Shown here: piece by piece, positions 8,103 through 13,587 of the stretch
How the letters are laid out: the number at the start of each line of letters is the position of its first letter
Numbering within the stretch: the first letter of the stretch is position 1
Assembly: GCA_021399405.1 (NCBI GenBank)
Contig: JAAFKL010000274.1
Coordinates: forward strand, 1-13,587
DNA length: 13,587 nt
Reading direction: 5' to 3'
From: Candidatus Heimdallarchaeota archaeon
GTDB taxonomy: Archaea; Asgardarchaeota; Heimdallarchaeia; Heimdallarchaeales; Kariarchaeaceae
Position numbers and translations under genes: made by a program
Notes under the pieces: model-generated
The model's database searches: none
Seen by the model: the letters and a program-made list of their open reading frames with translations, nothing else
Told to the model about the DNA's origin: nothing

Positions 8103-8163
8103 CTTCCCATTTTGATGCAATTTAATTTTGGCTCCTCCAACTCAAATGTGCAAATAAAATGGA

Positions 8164-8194
8164 TCGAAGTTGATACTAATTGATTGAAATTCGA
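8164..8194. repeat. Imperfect inverted repeat between the divergent promoters
   Basis: TCGAAGTT and AAATTCGA are complementary at 7 of 8 positions and separated by 15 bp. They lie between the livF and first binding-protein promoters, where a shared regulator could bind. The evidence is weak. Apart from this repeat and the promoter signals listed, the 264-bp intergenic stretch 8056-8319 shows nothing further. Confidence 0.2.
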
Positions 8195-8219
8195 ACAGAT
8201 AATAAAAAAATAATTCCAT

Positions 8220-8233
8220 GTGTTAGTTAACAC
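8220..8233. promoter_or_regulatory. Inverted repeat (operator candidate) abutting the TATA-like box of the first binding-protein gene
   Basis: GTGTTA-GT-TAACAC is a perfect inverted repeat with 6-bp arms and a 2-bp spacer. It ends exactly where the TATA-like element TTAAATA (8234-8240) begins and therefore occupies the BRE position, where a dimeric regulator would either block or recruit TBP/TFB. It is the clearest operator candidate in the window. No protein is known to bind it. Confidence 0.4.
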
Positions 8234-8240
8234 TTAAATA
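8234..8240 (+). promoter_or_regulatory. TATA-like box of the first binding-protein gene
   Basis: TTAAATA is centred at about 8237, predicting an RNA start near 8264 and a leader of about 55 nt. That is long enough to carry the GGTGAT ribosome-binding site at 8311-8316, which is 3 nt from the ATG. A second weak AT-rich candidate lies at 8264-8272. Confidence 0.35.
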
Positions 8241-8319
8241 GATTAACTTTTCCCCCAATGATACATTAATTATTCAGACATTTCTACTATAGAATTTCTA
8301 TTAATTAATTGGTGATAAA

Positions 8320-9729
8320 ATGAAAAGAAAAAATTTATTTCTAATTGCTTTATTATTCACAGGATTGTTTATGCATCCTGGACTTAATACAGCAGTAAGC
8401 GCAGCAGATGCCCCCAAAGAGTTTACTTTAGGTGGGTTATTCCCACTAACTGGTGGACTATCAGGTGGTGGAGTCGAAAGAGAAGCAGCATTTAGGTTGG
8501 CTATAGAAGAAATCAATGCTGATGATACCTTTTTACCAGATACAACTATTAAGTATCTTATAAGGGATACAGGAACTGATGCAACACAAGGTTCAACCGC
8601 AGCAACAGAATTAATTGACAGTGGTGTGATTGGATTAGTTGGAGCAGCTTCTTCAACAGTATCCAAAGCGATTGCGAAAATTGCAGAAACTAGTAAAATT
8701 CCTCAGATTTCTTATTCTTCTACAAATCCTGGTTTGTCAGATAAGACTGAATACCCATATTTCCTTAGAGTAGTACCAAGTGATGCCGAACAAGGTGTTG
8801 CTTTAGCTACAATTTTGGATAATTTAGGAATTACTTCAGTATCTACTCTAGCTACTAGCGATGATTACGGACTAGGAGGAATTGACGTTTTTGAAGCAGC
8901 AGCTATTGCAGCTGGTATTACAGTTGATGTTACACAGAGATTCGAACCCGGTGCAACTGATGTAAGTTCTCAATTGACGGCATTAAAGGCTGGTACTGCA
9001 ACAACCATTGTATTAAATGTAGTAGTTGGCGATGCAAAAACTGTATTTGCACAAGCTCTAGCAGCAGGTGTATCTTCAGCAGATGGTATTCAATGGGTTG
9101 GGACAGATGGTCCCACACAGGATCAGGTCTTTGAAGGTGCAGCAGCAGTTGAAACAGCTATGACTGGTATGATAGGTACAGCACCAAACAGAGGTGCTGG
9201 AACTGGTGATACTTATAACCATTTCCTAGATCTCTGGGAATGCGCAAATAATGAAACCTATTCAGGTTCAGGTGATCGTGCACCCAATACCTACGCGACC
9301 TTCGCATACGATGCAGTATATGCTTTTGCACATGCTGTTGATGCAATAGGAACAGATGCAGAAGATGGTGCAAAATTACTAGCACAATTAAAACTAACCT
9401 CATTCACAGGTGCAACTGGTCAAGTTAGCTTCAATGATAAAGGTGACAGAACTGGTGTCTACGATGTACTAAATCTACAAGGTGGAGCATTTGCAACAGT
9501 TGGTTCATTTGATTCAACTGGATTAAAACAATGGGCAGATATGAAGGATGATGCAGGTGCAGTCGCATTTGCAAAAGATGGTACATCAACAGCTCCTTCA
9601 TCCGATTATACTCCTGAAGCTTGTGAGAATTTTGATTTTATTCAGACAGCTGGAGCTCCCGGATTTAGTGCTTGGATCGCATTATTAAGCATATTTGCAA
9701 TTGTTCCAATCGTAAGAAGAAGAAAATAA
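8320..9729 (+). CDS. Surface-anchored amino-acid-binding protein, ANF-receptor / class C GPCR ligand-binding-domain-like (first copy)
   Basis: The extracellular substrate-binding component for LivFHMG, 469 residues. The signal peptide is 1-28 (cut near AVSA). The mature protein has the two-lobed type I binding fold: LGGLFPLTG (37-45), V-E-R-E-A-A-F (52-58), GLVGAASSTVS (105-115), QISYSST (129-135) and LSDKTEYPYFLRVVPSD (139-155). Residues aligning with alpha-amino-acid contacts of metabotropic glutamate receptors are S111/S112, S133-T135, Y183 (DDYG) and D263 (GTDG). FNDKGDRTGVYDVLN (371-385) is the usual late motif of ANF-receptor domains. The tail has a linker, then PGF (447-449), a hydrophobic stretch (450-465) and RRRK at the end, a tripartite sorting or anchor signal. 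The only cysteines are C308 and C435, a possible disulfide. The ligand is probably an alpha-amino acid; which one is unknown. Confidence 0.9.
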   Translation: MKRKNLFLIALLFTGLFMHPGLNTAVSAADAPKEFTLGGLFPLTGGLSGGGVEREAAFRLAIEEINADDTFLPDTTIKYLIRDTGTDATQGSTAATELIDSGVIGLVGAASSTVSKAIAKIAETSKIPQISYSSTNPGLSDKTEYPYFLRVVPSDAEQGVALATILDNLGITSVSTLATSDDYGLGGIDVFEAAAIAAGITVDVTQRFEPGATDVSSQLTALKAGTATTIVLNVVVGDAKTVFAQALAAGVSSADGIQWVGTDGPTQDQVFEGAAAVETAMTGMIGTAPNRGAGTGDTYNHFLDLWECANNETYSGSGDRAPNTYATFAYDAVYAFAHAVDAIGTDAEDGAKLLAQLKLTSFTGATGQVSFNDKGDRTGVYDVLNLQGGAFATVGSFDSTGLKQWADMKDDAGAVAFAKDGTSTAPSSDYTPEACENFDFIQTAGAPGFSAWIALLSIFAIVPIVRRRK

Positions 9730-9749
9730 TTATAATCTAAAAAAAAATT

Positions 9750-9768
9750 AAATTTATTTAAATTTATT
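9750..9768. repeat. Short AT-rich direct repeat downstream of the first binding-protein gene
   Basis: AAATTTATT occurs twice with one base between, just after the stop at 9729 and an A9 run. A T-rich archaeal terminator could lie here, but base composition alone could explain it. The rest of 9730-9878 shows only the promoter of the next gene. Confidence 0.2.
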
Positions 9769-9843
9769 ACGAATAATCATCAAATATAATGATATTTCAT
9801 ACTCCCAAATCTACCTATAGACAAAAAGAGAGACCTAATATCC

Positions 9844-9850
9844 TATAAAA
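9844..9850 (+). promoter_or_regulatory. TATA box of the thioredoxin-like gene
   Basis: TATAAAA is centred about 32 nt before the ATG at 9879, giving a nearly leaderless transcript. No ribosome-binding site is present, which agrees with leaderless initiation and supports the start at 9879 over the in-frame ATG at 9900. Confidence 0.45.
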
Positions 9851-9878
9851 TTGAGCTTAATACTATAGCTAAAAATAC

Positions 9879-10520
9879 ATGAAAAGAAAATATAAATTTA
9901 TGAAGGGAAGATTGCTAATTTTTCTGTTGATAATTCTCAGTCTACAGAGGACCTCAGCCTATGCCATCCCAGAATCTTATACCTCCAATGCCAATATCAG
10001 TGTGGATTATTCAATATTTGAGGGGAAGTATTTATTCTTAGAGATATTGCAGACCACATGTGGTGCATGTATTAATATGCATCCCATAATATCTGATCTC
10101 TATGATTATTACAAAACAAGAGTATCTTTCCTGTCATTAGTATACAATGAGGCCGATACCATTCCTGTACTGCAGGATTTTATCTCGGATCATCCGACCT
10201 CATGGTTTATTGGAAGAGATCCTGATATTGATAATTATTTCCAAGTGCAATTCACACCAACAATGCTGGTGCTGGACAAATCAGGCAATATACTCAATCG
10301 CTGGAATAGTGCTCAAGATTATGAAACAATTGCTGCATCGCTTGATCAGTTGTCAGCAGATGAAGAAGTATCAATTACGTCATTATCTAATGTTGACTAC
10401 ACTGCACCTCCACCTCCAGATCCACCCATTGAAGTGTTCTTTAGCAGTCCCATTACCCAAGCAGCCATAATTATCATTGTGGTGGCTATGATTTACAAAA
10501 AATCAATCTCACCCAAATAA
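9879..10520 (+). CDS. Surface-anchored thioredoxin-like (TlpA/ResA-type) protein
   Basis: A 213-residue exported thioredoxin-fold protein. Residues 1-29 are a signal peptide (cut near SAYA). The domain spans about 40-160: a strand YLFLEILQTT leads into the redox motif CGAC (61-64), and FTPTMLVLDKSG (125-136) is the cis-proline loop (P127) plus the following strand. A linker rich in Pro (APPPPDPP, 176-183) leads to a membrane segment (about 190-205) and a lysine tail, so the domain is held outside the membrane. C61 and C64 are its only cysteines. The role could be disulfide reduction or exchange at the surface. It lies between two binding-protein genes with its own promoter; the first has a possible disulfide, which makes it a plausible client. 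A function unrelated to the importer cannot be excluded. Confidence 0.85.
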   Translation: MKRKYKFMKGRLLIFLLIILSLQRTSAYAIPESYTSNANISVDYSIFEGKYLFLEILQTTCGACINMHPIISDLYDYYKTRVSFLSLVYNEADTIPVLQDFISDHPTSWFIGRDPDIDNYFQVQFTPTMLVLDKSGNILNRWNSAQDYETIAASLDQLSADEEVSITSLSNVDYTAPPPPDPPIEVFFSSPITQAAIIIIVVAMIYKKSISPK

Positions 10521-10553
10521 TATTATGATTAAAAAAATGCACAATTTGATTGA

Positions 10554-10799
10554 ATAATACTTTCGGGCACCTATCAAGGAAAGATCCAAATATCAGTATG
10601 TATTATATTATTTATTGTATCTTTCCACAAGGTACAGTATTATATTGATAGTCAAGCAGATACCAACAGTGTTATCAATATAATTGAAGTAGTCCTGAAG
10701 GATGTGGTTAAACACATTCAACGGGATAGTAGCGACATCATCTCGCAAAAGCCTGTGAATCACATTTCACAGCTTGAAGAATTTTGTACAATTTTCTGA
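10554..10799 (+). pseudogene. Stop-free stretch without a start codon, possible gene remnant
   Basis: After a TGA at 10551, a frame stays open for 81 codons to the TGA at 10797. It reads like protein: GKIQISVCIILFIVSF (a possible membrane segment), then a polar, helix-like part with NIIEVVLKDVVKHIQRD and a C-terminus near QLEEFCTIF. It lacks an ATG; the only alternative start is a late GTG. A 10-codon ORF (ATG 10525) precedes it in another frame and stops just before, so a frameshifted or decayed small gene is possible. Chance is not excluded. Apart from this and the signals of the next promoter, the 10521-10861 gap holds nothing recognisable. Confidence 0.25.
10753..10772. promoter_or_regulatory. 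Inverted repeat upstream of the second binding-protein gene
   Basis: CTGTGAA and TTCACAG are perfect 7-bp complementary arms around a 6-bp spacer, about 31-50 bp upstream of the TATA-like box. This position suits an activator or an upstream operator. It does not match the GTGTTA repeat of the first copy. Confidence 0.35.
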
Positions 10800-10802
10800 T
10801 GA

Positions 10803-10810
10803 TATATTTA
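10803..10810 (+). promoter_or_regulatory. TATA-like box of the second binding-protein gene
   Basis: TATATTTA is centred about 10806, predicting an RNA start near 10833. That leaves a leader of about 30 nt to ATG 10862, or a near-leaderless message if GTG 10835 were used. Confidence 0.35.
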
Positions 10811-10861
10811 GTGAAACATAATTGGAATTAAATTGTGTGTTGTTATATGATGTATAGAACA

Positions 10862-12205
10862 ATGAAAAGCAAGATAGCAATGAATAGCATCGTTTTCCTT
10901 ATTGTATTTTCAATGGTAGCTACCCCAACTGTGACCAATGCAACCGCTCCACATGAGTTGACTCTTGGGGGTCTCTTTCCTCTTACAGGGGATCTAACCA
11001 TGGGGGGAGTCGAGAGAGAGGCCGCATTCAGAATTGCTATTGAAGAAATTAATACTCATACAACATTACTTCCAAATACTGAGTTAAAATATGAGGTTCG
11101 TGATACACAGACCATTGCATCAATTGGAGAGAATGCAGCTGAAGAATTAATTAATCTAGGAGTGTTTGGTTTAGTAGGTGCTGCATCATCCAGTGTATCT
11201 GCTGCCATAGCTGAAAAGGCTGAGACCGCAAAAGTACCCCAGATCTCATACTCATCTACATCACCAACTCTGTCCAATAAGACAAAATTCCCCTACTTCC
11301 TTCGTGTTGTACCCCCAGACAGTATTCAGAGTGTTGCAATAGGCAACATCGTTAACAAGATGGGATGGGACACAGTCACAACCCTCTCCACAAATGATGA
11401 TTATGGGCAAAGTGGAATAGATGTCTTCAAGACGACTGCAGCAGATTTTGGAATTGAGGTTTTATCTCCACAGGAGTTTTCAGCAGGTGCAACAAATGTA
11501 AAAGTACAATTACAGTCAATAGTTGATTCTAAAGCAAAAATAATAGTTGCCAACATGATTATGGCTGATGCAGTCACAGTATTCTCTCAAGCAGCATCAG
11601 TTGGAATTACAAGAGAAAGTGGATATATTTGGGTTGGAACAGATGGAATTACGCAGGAACAGGTTTTTGAAGGCTCATTAGAAGTAGAAACAGCTATGAC
11701 GGGGATGATAGGAACCCGACCTATCAGAGGAGTAGGTACAATATATGAAGCATTTCTAGACACATGGGAAAATGCAGATCCAAATGAATATGCAGGTTCT
11801 GGTGACAGAGAACCAAATTCATACTCAACCTTCGCATATGATGCAGTGTATGCTTTTGCCTATGCAGCACAAAAAATGATTAATGCAGGTACTGATCCAG
11901 AAGATGGAGAATTATTACTTTCAGAACTTCAAGGTCTATCTTTTGATGGGGCAACCGGTACAGTTTCATTTGATGAGAATGGGGACAGGTTGGGTGTTTA
12001 TGACATTGTTAATCTCGTTGATGGAGTATTTGTAGTTGTAGGAACATGGGATGTCATGAATGGAATGGATCTGACTGGAACCATCATATGGCCCGATGGA
12101 TCAACTGATACTCCTGCTGATGGATCCGGAATACCTGGATTTGAATTCTTACTCGCAATCGCTGGTATGTTCTCACTCATCCCCATCCTTAGAAGAAGAA
12201 AATAG
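10862..12205 (+). CDS. Surface-anchored amino-acid-binding protein, ANF-receptor-like (second copy)
   Basis: A paralog of the binding protein at 8320, 447 residues from ATG 10862. This start gives a signal peptide (1-28, cut near TNATA) of the same length as the first copy; in-frame GTG 10835 and ATG 10847/10850 are possible, and no clear ribosome-binding site decides. Shared blocks are LTLGGLFPLTG (34-44), VEREAAFRIAIEEIN (50-64), GLVGAASSSVSAAI (103-116), QISYSSTSP (127-135), PYFLRVVPPD (144-153), NDDYG (178-182), WVGTDG (257-262), ETAMTGMIGT (276-285) and STFAYDAVYAFAYA (322-335). The predicted amino-acid contacts S109/S110, S131-T133, Y181 and D261 are kept. Unlike the first copy it has no cysteine and a shorter tail linker before PGF (425-427), hydrophobic 428-443 and RRRK. 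It probably serves the same importer with a different ligand or under different conditions. Confidence 0.88.
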   Translation: MKSKIAMNSIVFLIVFSMVATPTVTNATAPHELTLGGLFPLTGDLTMGGVEREAAFRIAIEEINTHTTLLPNTELKYEVRDTQTIASIGENAAEELINLGVFGLVGAASSSVSAAIAEKAETAKVPQISYSSTSPTLSNKTKFPYFLRVVPPDSIQSVAIGNIVNKMGWDTVTTLSTNDDYGQSGIDVFKTTAADFGIEVLSPQEFSAGATNVKVQLQSIVDSKAKIIVANMIMADAVTVFSQAASVGITRESGYIWVGTDGITQEQVFEGSLEVETAMTGMIGTRPIRGVGTIYEAFLDTWENADPNEYAGSGDREPNSYSTFAYDAVYAFAYAAQKMINAGTDPEDGELLLSELQGLSFDGATGTVSFDENGDRLGVYDIVNLVDGVFVVVGTWDVMNGMDLTGTIIWPDGSTDTPADGSGIPGFEFLLAIAGMFSLIPILRRRK

Positions 12206-12270
12206 ATCTAAAGTGAAAATAACTTCAAAAAATTGCTTACAAAAAAATATTATATTAAATTAGAACAGTA

Positions 12271-12277
12271 CTTAAAT
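12271..12277 (+). promoter_or_regulatory. Weak TATA-like box of the sequon-rich surface protein gene
   Basis: CTTAAAT is centred about 12274, 44 nt before the ATG at 12318, predicting a leader near 17 nt. It resembles the box of the first binding-protein gene (CTTAAATA). Another AT-rich candidate is at 12251-12260. Confidence 0.2.
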
Positions 12278-12317
12278 CAATTAGGTTTTAGTAAGCTTTG
12301 TAATCAACTCGGAACAG

Positions 12318-13505
12318 ATGCAAATTATTTCTAATATTTCAAAGATACTACTAATGAGTTTACTAATAACTCTAGTCACATTTCAAGGCAATACTCATGT
12401 ATTTAGCCAAGTGACACCGCCAGAAGGAATTGACTACAAAGTTTTCTTAGATGGTACTAAGTTGAACTATCAGCACGACATTAGCATTAATGAATCTTAT
12501 GGTGCAGATTTTGTGGATTTTATCATAACTGAATTCACTACAAATTCAATATTTAAGGTAAATTCCATTAATAGTTCATACATTGAGATGGATCAGACTA
12601 TGACTGTGAGTATGGATAGCTATGCCAATATCAATGATACAGTTTATTATCCCGATTACTACATGACTTTGTCAATCAATGATACAAATACTGGAACGTT
12701 ATCTTCAAATTTTGTGGCAAATACAACATCAATGGATATTACAATTCTAGATGCAAATGGTACAGATATCCGCCCCACAGCAGTCTATAAAAATAATGGA
12801 TTTAATGAAGTAGACCAACCTGGCGTCATTTCATTAGCATCAAACAATTTCTACCAGATTAAACCTAATTCTTCCAACTGGGCAGTAGGTGAGGTAGTAG
12901 ATGGATATACAGTCAATGGAACAGAGGTTTTCCATGGTCTAAATGCATGGTTACTTTGGATGGATTTGGGTTGGGCTACATTTCAACTTTATTATGAGAA
13001 AAATACAGGAATTCTATTAGGAGTATTTGGTCATGCAGAAAGTTCAAGATCCATTATAATTACATCCTATACTTTAGATCTATCAGTTTTTGAAAATGAT
13101 ATCCCTGTCATAGGTGCCAATGATGGTTTTACTGTAAATTCTACTTTACCAGTTAATATTTCGTTTCAAGTTATTGATGATAATATTGTCATGTACAATC
13201 TATACCAGAATGATACTATTTTTACATCTGGTAGCAAATTAACAGATTGGTCATTCATAATTACTCCTGATTTGGGTAATACTACTTGGACACTCGAAGT
13301 AATTGATAAATTTAATATTAAAACATCAGCTACCACCTGGGTAAAATATGAAATCCCCTCTGATAATACTAGTATACCTGATACAGAAACTACATCGAAA
13401 GATTCAATATCTGCTACAATTCCTTCTTCATTTAACCCTGTATTTGTTTTTGGAATATATGCTTTCTTGATATATTATATTATTAAAAAATCAAGCAAAA
13501 AATAA
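12318..13505 (+). CDS. Unrecognised C-terminally anchored, sequon-rich surface protein
   Basis: A 395-residue protein that I do not recognise. Residues 1-30 are a signal peptide (cut near HVFSQ). The mature part is rich in Asn, Thr, Ser and Tyr, beta-strand-like, and contains 13 N-X-S/T sequons by eye, so it is probably a heavily glycosylated cell-surface protein. The region before the C-terminus (roughly residues 265-345) starts after NDIPVIGANDGFTVNST and resembles an Ig/cadherin-like beta-sandwich ('P.I......F.V'), a weak impression. A Ser/Thr/Asp linker (about 345-370) precedes a membrane segment (about 372-389) and the tail KKSSKK. It lacks the PGF motif of the binding proteins, so anchoring is by the membrane segment. 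It follows the second binding-protein gene after 112 bp with its own weak promoter. A link to the importer is possible but rests only on location. Confidence 0.8.
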   Translation: MQIISNISKILLMSLLITLVTFQGNTHVFSQVTPPEGIDYKVFLDGTKLNYQHDISINESYGADFVDFIITEFTTNSIFKVNSINSSYIEMDQTMTVSMDSYANINDTVYYPDYYMTLSINDTNTGTLSSNFVANTTSMDITILDANGTDIRPTAVYKNNGFNEVDQPGVISLASNNFYQIKPNSSNWAVGEVVDGYTVNGTEVFHGLNAWLLWMDLGWATFQLYYEKNTGILLGVFGHAESSRSIIITSYTLDLSVFENDIPVIGANDGFTVNSTLPVNISFQVIDDNIVMYNLYQNDTIFTSGSKLTDWSFIITPDLGNTTWTLEVIDKFNIKTSATTWVKYEIPSDNTSIPDTETTSKDSISATIPSSFNPVFVFGIYAFLIYYIIKKSSKK

Positions 13506-13512
13506 CAATTGA

Positions 13513-13587
13513 ATGAAACGTTACAAACATAATATCCTAGTGATACTGTTCTTATTAAGGTTTAATATATGTTTTAACTTGACATAA
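13513..13587 (+). other. Right edge: possible 24-residue hydrophobic ORF or promoter of the next gene
   Basis: ATG 13513 opens 24 codons reading MKRYKHNILVILFLLRF and so on, like a signal peptide, to a TAA in the last three bases. No mature domain follows, so it may be a chance ORF, a small membrane peptide or a decayed secreted-protein start. A TATA-like TTTAATATAT at 13561-13570 could serve a gene beyond the edge. Nothing here is firm. Confidence 0.15.

Noticed and set aside
8220..8319. Riboswitch or structured leader before the first receptor
   Set aside because: The predicted leader is about 55 nt, AT-rich and without a convincing stem set; the palindrome lies upstream of the likely RNA start.
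8301..8666. 121-residue minus-strand ORF over the start of the first receptor
   Set aside because: It is the antisense shadow of the GC-richer signal and lobe-1 coding region; the receptor frame has clear homology.
9730..9770. Terminator after the first receptor gene
   Set aside because: Only AT-rich direct repeats and an A-run are visible, with no stem or strong T-tract on the coding strand, so no terminator is called.
10754..10771. CRP-like TGTGA...TCACA site
   Set aside because: The spacing is 8 bp rather than 6, and archaeal promoters do not use bacterial CRP; it is kept only as a generic inverted repeat.

Overview
The window is AT-rich archaeal DNA, most likely from an Asgard archaeon of the Heimdallarchaeia type. 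This is inferred from TATA-like boxes about 30 nt upstream of several starts, GGTGA/GAGG ribosome-binding sites, secreted proteins ending in a membrane segment plus a lysine/arginine tail, two surface proteins ending in PGF–hydrophobic–RRRK, and a left-edge protein resembling the Cdc48/VAT N-domain. No database search was possible, so the lineage is an inference.

Layout. (1) 1-687, minus strand: the start-side 229 codons of a gene cut by the window edge, probably two tandem double-psi beta-barrel (Cdc48 N-domain-like) units. (2) 923-3039, plus strand: a translationally coupled pair, a membrane-anchored class C beta-lactamase-fold serine hydrolase and a polytopic membrane protein with a SpoIIM/DUF95-like THGIFE motif. 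(3) 3048-8055, minus strand: a compact operon livF-livH-livM-livG for a branched-chain/polar amino-acid ABC importer. Both permeases are much longer than usual: LivH has a ~210-residue N-terminal extension with about seven membrane segments, and LivM has an insert of ~130 residues with a charged loop holding a small duplication. (4) 8320-12205, plus strand: two paralogous substrate-binding proteins that flank a surface-anchored thioredoxin-like protein. The first is divergent from the importer operon. (5) 12318-13505, plus strand: an unrecognised, sequon-rich, C-terminally anchored surface protein. A possible tiny ORF or the promoter of the next gene lies at the right edge.

How it fits together. 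The binding proteins capture an amino acid at the cell surface and hand it to LivHM, powered by LivG and LivF. They strongly resemble the ANF-receptor/class C GPCR (metabotropic glutamate receptor) ligand-binding domain, including the alpha-amino-acid contact residues. Each carries a C-terminal sorting or anchor signal. The first has exactly two cysteines and the second has none, so the neighbouring thioredoxin-like protein could service the first. An inverted repeat touches the TATA-like box of the first binding-protein gene, and another lies upstream of the second, suggesting separate regulation.

The most interesting package is this importer with expanded permeases and two anchored, mGluR-like receptors. 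No RNA genes, CRISPR arrays, insertion sequences or convincing terminators were seen.
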